Assembly: GCA_014804675.1 (NCBI GenBank)
Contig: JAAUZH010000001.1
Span: forward strand, 1-64,000
DNA: 64,000 nt
Direction of reading: 5' to 3'
DNA from: Lachnospiraceae bacterium
GTDB lineage: Bacteria; Bacillota; Clostridia; Lachnospirales; Lachnospiraceae
Numbering within the stretch: position 1 is the stretch's first letter; each line of letters starts with the position of its first letter. Positions 15,835 through 24,283 of this stretch are shown one piece after another. The position numbers and the translations under genes are program-made. The notes beneath the pieces were generated by a model. The model was not told the DNA's origin. It saw nothing but the letters and a program-made list of their open reading frames with translations, and searched no databases.

Positions 15835-17472
15835 ATGATGAATCAATCTGATAAAGTGCTTATTTCCGGTATGAACCAACCTGTAAGTATGGATTTTCCA
15901 AATATGAACTTTTCCTTAGCCGAAACAATTAAAAATTCGTCCCTATATAAAAATGCGGCAAATGTCCGCCCAGATATAGTGGAAGAGGAAAAACTGCAAT
16001 TGGTGGGCACGGTCACCACGAATGGCTGGGATACTGTTTCTATCTGCCGGGTAACTGCATTGAATGAGCGAATCAAAAAGGAAAAGACCTATCCGGCTTC
16101 CATCAGTGAACAGGCAGACCAGCTTTCCGTCAAAGGAGAATTTGCTCCATGGCAGGTTGTTACCGGTGGGGACGGGCGCAATGTAAAGCTTAAGGTACCA
16201 ATGAAAAACGGTACTTATACGGGCCTTAATTTTGGAAAGGGAACTACTTTTGATTTAACCGATGTCTCTGTGGATATTTATGTAAAACTAAGCTATTTTC
16301 CAATGCCTGATCCAAAGGAAGCAAAGGATGGCAGCTATGAGCTGTTTGTAAATACAGATGGTTCAGAGGGCAGTTCGGATCCCATTGCAGCAGTCGTATC
16401 CCTGAATGATCCGGCAAATCGAATTGACAGCACTAATAAAAGCATTCTTAGGGGATTATTTGAAACATGGCTGAATCATCCCGAGAATCTGCAAAAATTC
16501 AATACCTTGTTTTCTACGGTGCTGATTAATAATATGGGAAAAGAGTCGGAAGAATATAAATGGCTCCGGGCAACGGCAATCAGTTATGCATATACGGATA
16601 AAAATACGGAAGACAGCAGCATTTTTGGAATCTTGTGCATGACAAATAACAGATCCTGTGATGGACTTCCAAACCAGCTTCCGGCAGTATCGTTGGAAAG
16701 AGATGACAATGCCCTGTTTTTAATAAGCAGGGAAATATTTGTAAAGTACCAGCTTTTGCCAGCACTACCTTATATTTTTAAGGAATCGCCTCAGGCAGAA
16801 TATATCGTAGATGGAGCAGGAACCACTATAAATGCCAATAATCTGAAGCTGGATCCGGTGCGGGTAGGAGCAATTGATTATAAGCCCGTTGCGGAAACCT
16901 TTGAAATAACCTTTGAAGAAACCTATATCCGCACTACTGCACAAATACATACCCCCATTTCTCCGGGAATTGATGCACACACAACGATTATTACTAAGCA
17001 GACCCTTGCTTTGGGGACTAACAGTGACGGGGAACAGGTCATGGTATATGAAATGATTGGTGATCCTATCGTAGAGAATAAGACAGATGTTGCAACGTGG
17101 ATTATAGTTACGGAGGCGGTTCTTGCATTAATTGCCGCTGTGGTCGCCGGGGTTGTTGGAGCGGTAGCTGGTAAAATTGCGGCCTTAATCGTAGGTATTG
17201 TTGTGGCTGTTGTAGTTGCCCTGGTTAGCATAGTCATTCATGTGATAATCGAAAAGGTCATTGCAGAAGGCGCCACGGATGCCCTTCCCTCCATTGCGCC
17301 AATGGTAAAGGTTGCAGCAAATCAGGTAAAATGGCCCTTCTGTGAACCGGATGCTTTTGTATTGACAGATATTGATTATTCGGGAGCCATTATTTTTGAA
17401 GGGAATCTGCAGTTAGCAGAGGGTTACAGCATTGTAAATAACCGTCTGGTAAGTGATGTTTCACCGGCATAG
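15835..17472 (+). CDS. P47-like (TULIP superfamily) protein, second of pair
   Basis: A 545-aa protein with an extra 55-residue N-terminal segment, then TTNGWDTVSICRV (62-74) and WQVVTGGDGRNVKLKVP (about 103), the same landmarks as in the upstream gene. The C-terminal third has a long Ala/Gly/Val-rich hydrophobic run (about 415-475, with spaced glycines such as AGVVGAVAG), then a soluble tail. The run is longer than in the first protein and could insert in or cross a membrane. No signal peptide is present. AAAGGAGG lies 8 nt upstream, and a strong terminator follows, so the two genes form a self-contained operon. Confidence 0.72.
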   Translation: MMNQSDKVLISGMNQPVSMDFPNMNFSLAETIKNSSLYKNAANVRPDIVEEEKLQLVGTVTTNGWDTVSICRVTALNERIKKEKTYPASISEQADQLSVKGEFAPWQVVTGGDGRNVKLKVPMKNGTYTGLNFGKGTTFDLTDVSVDIYVKLSYFPMPDPKEAKDGSYELFVNTDGSEGSSDPIAAVVSLNDPANRIDSTNKSILRGLFETWLNHPENLQKFNTLFSTVLINNMGKESEEYKWLRATAISYAYTDKNTEDSSIFGILCMTNNRSCDGLPNQLPAVSLERDDNALFLISREIFVKYQLLPALPYIFKESPQAEYIVDGAGTTINANNLKLDPVRVGAIDYKPVAETFEITFEETYIRTTAQIHTPISPGIDAHTTIITKQTLALGTNSDGEQVMVYEMIGDPIVENKTDVATWIIVTEAVLALIAAVVAGVVGAVAGKIAALIVGIVVAVVVALVSIVIHVIIEKVIAEGATDALPSIAPMVKVAANQVKWPFCEPDAFVLTDIDYSGAIIFEGNLQLAEGYSIVNNRLVSDVSPA

Positions 17473-17475
17473 GAG

Positions 17476-17522
17476 AAAGCATTGGAAGCAGTGTATGACA
17501 CTGCTTCCAATGCTTTTTCTTA
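17476..17522 (+). terminator. Strong terminator of the P47-like operon
   Basis: An 18-bp perfect stem, 17476-17493 with 17499-17516, TATGA loop, followed by TTTCTTAA. AAA at its foot on the other strand also lets it serve the convergent hxlR gene. Confidence 0.85.
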
Positions 17523-17524
17523 AC

Positions 17525-17866
17525 TTATTCCCCTTGTATGTTATATTGCGAAATCCAATTGTGAATTTCTTTAACCACCGGTTTTAAATCCCTGCCCATT
17601 TGTGTCAAAGAATATTCTACCTTAGGAGGGATTTGCTGGTACTCTCTACGATTCACTAAGCCGTCTTTTTCCAACTCTTTTAACTGCATAGCCAACATTT
17701 TATGGGTAATTGGTGAAAGCAGGCGCTTTAGCTCACCATATCGCAGCTTCTCATGGAAAGCCAGTACATATATAATGCGTAACTTCCATTTCCCGCCAAT
17801 CATATTGACTACTCTTTCAAATTTTGCGTATCCCACATCTTTCAGGAAACAATGTTCCATTTCCAT
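17525..17866 (-). CDS. HxlR family regulator
   Basis: A 113-aa winged-helix protein with MIGGKWKLRIIYVLAF and LRYGELKRLLSPITHKML, the HxlR hallmark, ending in the dimer helix. HxlR proteins often sense oxidants or aldehydes and control a divergent oxidoreductase; here the divergent neighbour at 17982 is a flavodoxin-like oxidoreductase. The shared 115-bp region holds AAGTGCGTACTT (17898-17910), a likely operator. Confidence 0.9.
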   Translation of the reverse strand: MEMEHCFLKDVGYAKFERVVNMIGGKWKLRIIYVLAFHEKLRYGELKRLLSPITHKMLAMQLKELEKDGLVNRREYQQIPPKVEYSLTQMGRDLKPVVKEIHNWISQYNIQGE

Positions 17867-17981
17867 GTCATGACTCTCCTTTTTGATAGTATCTCACAAA
17901 AAAGTGCGTACTTGCTGAATTGAGTATACAGAAATAAAATGGGAAAGTAAACAATATTTTGAGGAGTTGAGGAAAGAACAA

Positions 17982-18653
17982 GTGAAAATCATCATTGTAA
18001 ACGGAAGCCATCGGAAAAACGGAGCAACAGCATTCATTTTAAATGAAATGTATGAGCAGCTGAAAAAATATAGAGATATGGAAATTCAAATGGTTCATGT
18101 GGCAGATTTGGAATTAAATTATTGTGTGGGATGCGGTGTCTGTTATAAAACGGGAGCATGTATTTACAAGGATGATATAGAAAAATTATCATTAGAAATT
18201 GCCAGTGCGGATGGAATCATTTTAGGCTCTCCTACTTATGCAAGTAACGTGTCGGGACAAATGAAGGTAATCATAGACCGGGGACATTTTGTAATAGAAC
18301 AATTGCTTTATGGAAAGTATGCAATCAGTGTTACTACCTATGAAAATTATGGCGGGAGAGATTCGGCTGACATATTGAACAGGCTTTTGTCTTATTCCGG
18401 AGCAAAAGTTAGTGGCACGATAGCATATCGAAAGGGAGTTTCGTTAAATTTGTTGGAAGATACCCGATTAGCCAAAGAAATTCAAAAGTCAGTAAACAGG
18501 TTTTATCATGATATTGTTGGAAAGCGTCAATATATACTTCAGGCTATAAAGCATTTTGTTGTTTTCCGAATTGGAATCAAACCTTTCGTCTTACAAAATA
18601 GTTTCCGATATGAAGGGGTAATCAAACATTGGAGAGGTGGCAGGAGTCTATGA
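17982..18653 (+). CDS. Flavodoxin-fold FMN-dependent oxidoreductase
   Basis: A 223-aa protein opening with IIIVNGSHRKNGATAFIL, the FMN loop. A cysteine motif CVGCGVCYKTGAC at about 48-60 is typical of clostridial iron-sulfur flavoproteins, and GSPTYASNVSGQMKVIIDRG is the second flavin segment. The C-terminal 60 residues are basic. I choose GTG at 17982 (spaced from TGAGGAAAG) over TTG at 17967, which lies against its own ribosome site. It is divergent from hxlR and probably its target. Confidence 0.85.
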   Translation: MKIIIVNGSHRKNGATAFILNEMYEQLKKYRDMEIQMVHVADLELNYCVGCGVCYKTGACIYKDDIEKLSLEIASADGIILGSPTYASNVSGQMKVIIDRGHFVIEQLLYGKYAISVTTYENYGGRDSADILNRLLSYSGAKVSGTIAYRKGVSLNLLEDTRLAKEIQKSVNRFYHDIVGKRQYILQAIKHFVVFRIGIKPFVLQNSFRYEGVIKHWRGGRSL

Positions 18654-18780
18654 AACTTTATGTTCAAATATATAGTTTATTTTCGCTCGTGTGCTCAATT
18701 ATTACATTTTTCAAGAAAATTGCAAGATGTCATTTTAGTGTTGACAACATAGTAATAAAGCAGTAAAATCAGATTGCAAT

Positions 18781-18803
18781 AAAAATGACAATATGTCATT
18801 TTT
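18781..18803. promoter_or_regulatory. TetR operator, copy B
   Basis: AAAAATGACA-ATA-TGTCATTTTT is a perfect palindrome matching the site at 11440-11462 except in its three central bases. It lies 81 bp upstream of the second tetR copy. Confidence 0.75.
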
Positions 18804-18883
18804 ATAAAATTCAGATTTGAAGATAGCAATTGAATCATACCTATTTTTAATCGAATCATGTTAATTGGAAAAAGGAAGGAATT

Positions 18884-19519
18884 ATGCCAAAAGTAAAAGA
18901 ATCCTATACAGAAGAAAAGAAGGAATTCATCCTTCATTGTACAAGAGAAGTATTAAGAGAAAAGGCATTTAATCAGCTTACCATGCGTGATGTCATCAGG
19001 AAAACAGGCTTTAGCCAGGGGACGATTTATCAATATTACAAAAACCTGGATGAAATATTAAACGTGATTATTTGTCAATATATGTACAGAATGAAGAAAG
19101 AAATAGAAAGCTGCATAGAAAAAGAAACAGAATTTGACAGGTGTTATGAAGCCATTTGCAACCGTATGGTAGACCTGTATGAAGAATCTCCCGTGATTTT
19201 TGAAGCCGTTATGGGAGAAGTATCCTTTTCCAAGGAAAAGGGCTCTGAAGATGATGTGCTTCATGATATTTATCTGGCGGGAGAAGAACTGAATGAAATT
19301 GTTATCCGGATATTGAAAAAGGGCATGGAAAGTGGAATGGTAGAAAGCGATTTAAATTTATATGTAGCAGTATTTTATATGTGGTCCGCTATCGGGCAGA
19401 CCATTCTGTTTTCAAACAAAAAGAAAGAATATATCAGACAACAATTCGGCATGGATGATGTGGTATATAGAAAGCAGAGCTTTGAACTGATTATAAAATC
19501 TATCAGGAAATCCGGATAA
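18884..19519 (+). CDS. TetR family regulator, copy B
   Basis: A 211-aa paralogue of the protein at 11538, the same from MPKVKESYTEEKKEF through the helix-turn-helix and most of the ligand domain. Scattered changes (for example CIEKETEFDRC for CTKEETEFDSC) leave the DNA-binding helix unchanged, so both should bind the same operator. It stays intact although the genes behind it have decayed, suggesting it still acts, perhaps on the copy A promoter. Confidence 0.9.
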   Translation: MPKVKESYTEEKKEFILHCTREVLREKAFNQLTMRDVIRKTGFSQGTIYQYYKNLDEILNVIICQYMYRMKKEIESCIEKETEFDRCYEAICNRMVDLYEESPVIFEAVMGEVSFSKEKGSEDDVLHDIYLAGEELNEIVIRILKKGMESGMVESDLNLYVAVFYMWSAIGQTILFSNKKKEYIRQQFGMDDVVYRKQSFELIIKSIRKSG

Positions 19520-19598
19520 TGGTATTCTTAGAAGATAAGGAAAAGAAGTTATATAAAGTGTGTTTACGAAACATATAAAAGACATGGAGAAAGAAAAA

Positions 19599-19840
19599 AT
19601 GATAGGAATTCATTTCAGCGGCATGGGAAATACCAGATTTTGCGTAGAATACTTATTGAAGAATATTGAGCATGGGGCAAGGGCATATTCCATCGAGGAT
19701 AAGAAAGCATTAGAGGAACTGGAAAACTTTATAAACAAGGAAGGCCCACCCGGGATGGGCTGAATCTTCTTTGTCACATGGCAGGCCTGTTTGGACAGAG
19801 CCTGTATTTTTTTCATAAGACAAAAAGTATATATAAATGC
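19599..19840 (+). pseudogene. Deleted copy of the flavodoxin/ferredoxin gene
   Basis: It starts MIGIHFSGMGNTRFCVEYLL and reads through the point where copy A is frameshifted (ARAYSIEDKKALEELE). It then jumps to NKEGPPGMG, matching residues some 110 aa further on in copy A, and stops at 19763. The sequence resembling copy A continues to about 19840 and lacks both ferredoxin motifs. An internal deletion of roughly 330 bp and loss of the 3' end explain it. Confidence 0.7.
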
Positions 19841-19870
19841 AAAAGAGTTATAAAATTAGTTTTATTATTT

Positions 19871-20174
19871 TAAATCTTCAAGAAGGAAGCTCCCGCTATC
19901 TTTCGTGGTGCGAACATGACTTTCAAGTTTGAAAATCCACCTTCATCTATAGAAGCCATAAAGGCTGTTTTCTATTTGCATCAGGGTATTTAGTATTCTG
20001 GCAATGCAGCGTTCTAATTCTTCCTGTTCTTTTTTTTGAAAATCCTTGATAAAATAAGGTGTTCATCTGCTCTGATACAAGTTCATATGTTTTCTGTATG
20101 GACTTTGCATAGTCTGTCAGAGATACGATTGTCTGTTTTTCAAAGAATAAATAAAATCCGTCTTTTGTTTCCAT
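19871..20174 (-). pseudogene. Remnants of the PPOX and marR genes (copy B)
   Basis: On the minus strand METKDGFY (20174) is joined by deletion of the winged helix to QTIVSLTDYAKSIQ and TLFYQGFSKK of MarR, followed by a frameshift. Further on, KTAFMASIDEGGFSNLKVMF of the PPOX protein is joined to its last residues near 19871. Both genes match copy A (12959-13852) with internal deletions. Confidence 0.7.
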
Positions 20175-20278
20175 ATGGTCACCTTATATACCCATAGAAC
20201 ATTTCTATATAAAATAATGGGAATGATAACATGGATTTTAGAAAAAACAGTACAGTAAATAAAAAAATAAAAATTATT

Positions 20279-20304
20279 TGTAACGAATTGCGCCTGAAAA
20301 GTAC
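20279..20304 (+). promoter_or_regulatory. Possible ECF sigma promoter
   Basis: TGTAAC (20279-20284) and GTAC (20301-20304) are 16 bp apart and 60 bp upstream of the ECF sigma gene. AAC-type -35 elements with this spacing are usual for autoregulated ECF sigma factors. No second copy was seen to confirm it. Confidence 0.35.
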
Positions 20305-20363
20305 TAACAATATGAGAGGGCAGATGGACATACAGTATGTCACCTTTACCCATGGAGGCAAAT

Positions 20364-20861
20364 ATGGAGAAATCAGAAATTGATGAAATATATCAGAAAA
20401 ATGCAGCAATGATATATAAATATCTGTGCGGATTAACACAGGATATACAGCTTGCCGAGGAATTAACACAGGAAACATTTTTTCAGGCAATAAAAGGAAT
20501 TGACAAATTCAGAGGTGATTGTAAAGTTTCCGTATGGCTATGCCAGATTGCAAAAAACTTGTGGTATAAGGAGCTTGAAAAAAGAAACAAACACAGAACT
20601 GTGGAATTGGACGATACAATACCCTCCAACGAAAACGTGGAATCCCATTGTCTGAATCATTTGGAAAAAGTAGAGATTTTCCGCTTTATGCACACCTTAG
20701 ATGATGTAACGAGAGAAGTCATGTATCTGCGGCTTGCAGGAGACTTACCATTTTCTGAAATTGCAAGCATTATGGGGAAAACAGAAAATTGGGCAAGAGT
20801 AACTTATTACAGGGGAAAACAAAAATTGATGAAAGGAATGAAAGAATGGACAGAGAATTAG
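20364..20861 (+). CDS. ECF-type RNA polymerase sigma factor
   Basis: A 165-aa sigma-70 family protein with region 2 in residues 5-75 (AEELTQETFFQAIKGIDKFR) and region 4 near 105-155 (LPFSEIASIMGKTENWARVT). No sigma-3 domain is present, which defines the ECF group. The ATG at 20364 follows GGAGGCAAAT; an upstream ATG at 20337 lacks a site. It overlaps an anti-sigma gene by 16 bp, the usual pair, and an ABC exporter follows, as in envelope-stress operons responding to peptides. Confidence 0.9.
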   Translation: MEKSEIDEIYQKNAAMIYKYLCGLTQDIQLAEELTQETFFQAIKGIDKFRGDCKVSVWLCQIAKNLWYKELEKRNKHRTVELDDTIPSNENVESHCLNHLEKVEIFRFMHTLDDVTREVMYLRLAGDLPFSEIASIMGKTENWARVTYYRGKQKLMKGMKEWTEN

Positions 20862-21604
20862 CTTGTGAGATTGTAAAAGATTTGCTTCCTCTTTATGTGG
20901 ACGGAATGGTAAGTGATGTTTCCAAAGAAAGCATAGAAAAACATTTAGAACATTGTACAGATTGTGATGAAATTTATCAAAATATGGCTTTTCATTTGGA
21001 AAAGGAAGCACAGACATCAGAGGTGGGGGATGTAAAAAGATTTTTGAAAAAAACAAAACAAATGTATTTTTTCTATGGTTTGGGTGGTCTTAGCTTTATT
21101 TCCATACTTGTCTGTATAATAGTAGATTTGGCATTAAACAAAGGAATTACATGGTCATTCATTCCAGCAGGCGCTGTTATATTTGCAGATGTTTTCGGAT
21201 ATGTCCTTGCAGTCTGCAAAAAGAATAAAGCTTATATTACTATGGCTGTCATAAGCATTGGAATATTCTGCCTGCTTTCTGTAATACAGGTTACCAGATA
21301 TTATCTTATGAACGTAGGAACAGTTTGGGTTTTCCGTTATGGTTTTCCTATCATGCTGCTATGGTTGGGCATTCTCTGGATTCCAGTGCTTTCCAGAACA
21401 CTTTTGAAATGGAATATCTGGGATTGTATCGCATTATTTCTGCTGTTGGTAATTGCAGGAAATTATATTACCAAACTGATTATTGGAGATTATGTGTGGA
21501 ATGATGTATTTCGTATGCGGGGATTTATCGGCAATGCACTTGGAGAAGTTATTGGAATTGTAGTATTCGGAATCATTGGGAGGGTTAAAAAATGGAGAAA
21601 GTAA
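20846..21604 (+). CDS. Membrane anti-sigma factor (zf-HC2 type)
   Basis: A 252-aa protein. Residues 1-45 form a zinc-type anti-sigma domain, with LPLYVDGMVSDVS and the HLEHCTDC ligand motif near 33-40. About six hydrophobic helices follow (85-250). It should hold the upstream sigma factor at the membrane until a signal arrives. It starts inside the sigma gene at 20846 and ends 13 bp into the ABC ATPase gene, so the operon is tightly coupled. There is no large extracellular domain; sensing may occur in the membrane or through the transporter. Confidence 0.85.
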   Translation: MDRELACEIVKDLLPLYVDGMVSDVSKESIEKHLEHCTDCDEIYQNMAFHLEKEAQTSEVGDVKRFLKKTKQMYFFYGLGGLSFISILVCIIVDLALNKGITWSFIPAGAVIFADVFGYVLAVCKKNKAYITMAVISIGIFCLLSVIQVTRYYLMNVGTVWVFRYGFPIMLLWLGILWIPVLSRTLLKWNIWDCIALFLLLVIAGNYITKLIIGDYVWNDVFRMRGFIGNALGEVIGIVVFGIIGRVKKWRK

Positions 21605-22515
21605 TTACAGTACAGAATTTAAGAAAAGCATATAAAAAAGAAACAGCCGTTGATAATGTATGTTTTGAACTTATGCCTGGAAATATCATGGGACTGCTGG
21701 GGACAAATGGGGCGGGTAAGACCACCACATTAAAGATGATTACCAATTTATGCTCCAAAGACAAAGGGAAAATAGTAATAGATGATATATCATTAGACAC
21801 CAATCCGGGACTTGCCCTGAAAAAAGTAGGAGCGGCGCTTGACACACCTGGTTTCTATCAGGAATTAACTGCAAGAGAAAATATAGAATGTTTTGCACGT
21901 TTATATCAAAATATCCCAAAGGGACAGGTTATGGAATTGCTTGATTATGTTGGACTTGGATTCCAGACAGAAAAGAAAGTAAAGAAATTTTCTCTTGGAA
22001 TGAAACAACGACTGGCATTGGCAAGAGCTATGCTGGGACAGCCAAAGCTAATCATTTTGGATGAACCTGCAAACGGACTGGACCCGCAGGGACAGATTGA
22101 ACTTTATCGCCTGATTTGCGATATGGCGAAGGAGAAAAAAACAACCTTTATTGTTTCTTCCCATCAACTATATGACGTGGAGAAGTTTTGCACAGATATT
22201 TTGATTTTGGATAAAGGAAAAAGTATTTTGCAGGGAAAAACGGAAGAAATCTTATCGGAAACCACCAATATTGTTGACTGCATACTGGAAGAAACAGAGG
22301 CTTTCCCTCATGTTCTTTCTCATTTTCAAGGAATCAGCCTGACATCACAGAAAGGAAATCAGTTTACAGTTAAACTTGAAAGTATTTGTTTGGATGAATT
22401 TATCAAAAAGCTTATAGAAAGTAATTTACATATTCGTTATCTGTCCGTGCGAAAACATTCCTTACAGGACCTTTTTCTGAAATTGACAGGAGGAGCCGCG
22501 CAATGTATCCATTAA
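21592..22515 (+). CDS. ABC transporter ATP-binding protein
   Basis: A 307-aa ATPase of the bacitracin/lantibiotic-export type: Walker A GTNGAGKTTT (about 36), signature FSLGMKQRLALARAM (about 130), Walker B LIILDEPANGLDP and H-loop SSHQ. An 80-residue tail follows, as in BcrA/NatA relatives. It energises the two membrane proteins encoded next. The set sigma/anti-sigma/ABC suggests self-protection against membrane-active peptides. Confidence 0.92.
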   Translation: MEKVITVQNLRKAYKKETAVDNVCFELMPGNIMGLLGTNGAGKTTTLKMITNLCSKDKGKIVIDDISLDTNPGLALKKVGAALDTPGFYQELTARENIECFARLYQNIPKGQVMELLDYVGLGFQTEKKVKKFSLGMKQRLALARAMLGQPKLIILDEPANGLDPQGQIELYRLICDMAKEKKTTFIVSSHQLYDVEKFCTDILILDKGKSILQGKTEEILSETTNIVDCILEETEAFPHVLSHFQGISLTSQKGNQFTVKLESICLDEFIKKLIESNLHIRYLSVRKHSLQDLFLKLTGGAAQCIH

Positions 22516-23267
22516 CAAAATTATATGCACAGAAAATGCTTAGGCAAAAGTTGATTTATATTTTTTTTGCATGCTTTTTTACCGCCTCTTTCTTTTATGC
22601 TTTTCTTATTTCAACACCGCAAATGGAAGAATTGTTAAATATCAACATTGGAATTGTTGGTGGGAAAAATTTCCCGGAATTTATGATGAGATTTTATGTA
22701 GGAACAGTGGGGATTCTTTTTCATGTATTTCTGCTGACGCTATTCATCTGTGAGGAAGACCGGGGTAAAATGCTTTATCAGCCTTTATTGCACGGAGAAA
22801 GCCGTAGCAGACTGCTGAGATCCAAAACCTGTGTTGCTGTCAGTATGTCAATGCTTTTTGTTTTGGTGACAGCTGTTATAAATTACACGACAGCTTTCAT
22901 GAGATGGGGGTATAAAATTTTTGAAACCTCAGCTGTAATCAGAACTGCCGCAAAATATTTGTTATCGGGCATCTATATGTCATGTATAACCCTTGGAATG
23001 ATTGCACTTTGTATTTGTACCCGCAACACATTAAAAACCATATTGTTTGTGATTGTTTATATGTTAATAGATTCATTGATTTATAGTTCTCATATTATTT
23101 TTTTACAAAAAATATGGATTGGATATTACTTTAATCTTTGGACCTTTTCCTATGAATACCAGAAAATACCGTTAAAAGAAATGCTCCCGGGAATATTCGT
23201 TATGGCGCTATATGGAATGCTGTTTTATCAGATTTCCCTATGCAGAACAAAAAAAACAGACTTTTAA
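22503..23267 (+). CDS. ABC-2 type permease
   Basis: A 254-aa protein with six hydrophobic helices and the ABC-2 pattern, in which FICEEDRGKMLYQPLLHGESR follows helix 2 as the coupling segment. It overlaps the ATPase gene by 13 bp and is followed by a paralogue, so the exporter is likely one ATPase dimer with two permeases. Confidence 0.82.
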   Translation: MYPLTKLYAQKMLRQKLIYIFFACFFTASFFYAFLISTPQMEELLNINIGIVGGKNFPEFMMRFYVGTVGILFHVFLLTLFICEEDRGKMLYQPLLHGESRSRLLRSKTCVAVSMSMLFVLVTAVINYTTAFMRWGYKIFETSAVIRTAAKYLLSGIYMSCITLGMIALCICTRNTLKTILFVIVYMLIDSLIYSSHIIFLQKIWIGYYFNLWTFSYEYQKIPLKEMLPGIFVMALYGMLFYQISLCRTKKTDF

Positions 23268-23280
23268 ATGAGGTAGAAAA

Positions 23281-24027
23281 ATGATTACAAGATTATTGAG
23301 CATACAGTTTGCACGGTTAAAAAGGCAAAAGATATTGTATTTATATTTTTTGATAATGGCAGCCATTATCATTTCTAATGCACTTCAATGCACATCCAGT
23401 CCGGAAGAGAATGGCATGGGATATTATGCAGGTGGGAGATTTCCGACCCTGTGTATGCAGTCATATATTGATATCATCGGTACGTTATTCCTCGGTTTTA
23501 TGAGTGCGGTATTGATTTGCGGAGAAAAGGCAAGCGGTATGTTTAAGCAGCCCTTGCTTTCCGGTGTTTCCAAAAGGCAGCTGATAATAGCAAAAACCGT
23601 CAGCATTTTTATACTTGCAGGGACATGTTTTTTATTTGTAATTATATTTAGTATGGGAACCGGCTTCGTAGTATGGGGAAACCACGTATTTGATTATGTG
23701 CGGGAATACTCCTTGCAAATATTATTATTAGCGTTTCCCCAGATGACAATGGTTTTGTTTTTTGTGCTTTTATCCTTATATATGTCCAATATATCCAGTA
23801 TGATGTGCGCTTCACTGATTATTTTATTGGTCAACAATTTGTTTAGTCAGTTTTTTGGAAAGTACATATTGTTTGTAGATTTTATGTATTATCTGTACGC
23901 CTTTTCTGGATATAATGGAATGGCATTACAGGGCAGCAGGATTGTATTGGGTATCGTTGTCAATCTCGTAACCGCAATGATTCTTGTTTATGGTATCAGA
24001 AGACGTACAGACAGTATGATAATGTAA
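23281..24027 (+). CDS. ABC-2 type permease, second
   Basis: A 248-aa six-helix membrane protein. Its segment GEKASGMFKQPLLSGVSKRQ matches the corresponding segment of the upstream permease, showing they are paralogues. GAGGTAG precedes the ATG. It is the last gene of the ECF operon, which ends at the terminator at 24066. Confidence 0.82.
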   Translation: MITRLLSIQFARLKRQKILYLYFLIMAAIIISNALQCTSSPEENGMGYYAGGRFPTLCMQSYIDIIGTLFLGFMSAVLICGEKASGMFKQPLLSGVSKRQLIIAKTVSIFILAGTCFLFVIIFSMGTGFVVWGNHVFDYVREYSLQILLLAFPQMTMVLFFVLLSLYMSNISSMMCASLIILLVNNLFSQFFGKYILFVDFMYYLYAFSGYNGMALQGSRIVLGIVVNLVTAMILVYGIRRRTDSMIM

Positions 24028-24065
24028 AAATATAGAAAGTCAGCCTTACCCGCCTTGAAGTTTGT

Positions 24066-24094
24066 GCTGGCTGGAAGCCGGCTTACGTTTTTTT
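24066..24094 (+). terminator. Terminator of the ECF/ABC operon
   Basis: GCTGGCT (24066-24072), loop GGA, AGCCGGC (24076-24082), followed by TTACGTTTTTTT. Confidence 0.6.
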
Positions 24095-24183
24095 ATAAAA
24101 AAGTATAAGGTATCTAAGTCTAGGGATATTTGGTAAACTGTAGAAGATTCAAATAGAAAACAAAGAGAGGAGAAACATATCTT

Positions 24184-24283
24184 ATGACTACACCTGTTCA
24201 TTTTGCATAGCGCGGCTATTGCATACAAGAAAAAGAATCAGTAATAGCCTGCGCATCAAACTATAAATGAATAGGAGATGCAA
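24184..24283 (+). promoter_or_regulatory. Leader peptide and alternating hairpins (attenuator)
   Basis: GAGAGGAGA precedes an ATG at 24184 that opens an eight-residue peptide, MTTPVHFA, stopping at 24210. Its last codons form hairpin 1:2 (ATAGC/GCTAT, 24207-24219). GGCTATT (24214-24220) can instead pair with AATAGCC (24243-24249), and GCATC (24253-24257) can pair with GATGC (24277-24281), next to the ribosome site of the DUF1062 gene. Four segments that pair 1:2/3:4 or 2:3 are the hallmark of ribosome-controlled attenuation. The stalling signal is unknown. Confidence 0.5.

Noticed and set aside
16923-17237. Ala/Thr-rich minus-strand frame of 104 codons
   Set aside because: Antisense to the Ala/Val/Gly-rich hydrophobic run of the second P47-like protein; low complexity only.
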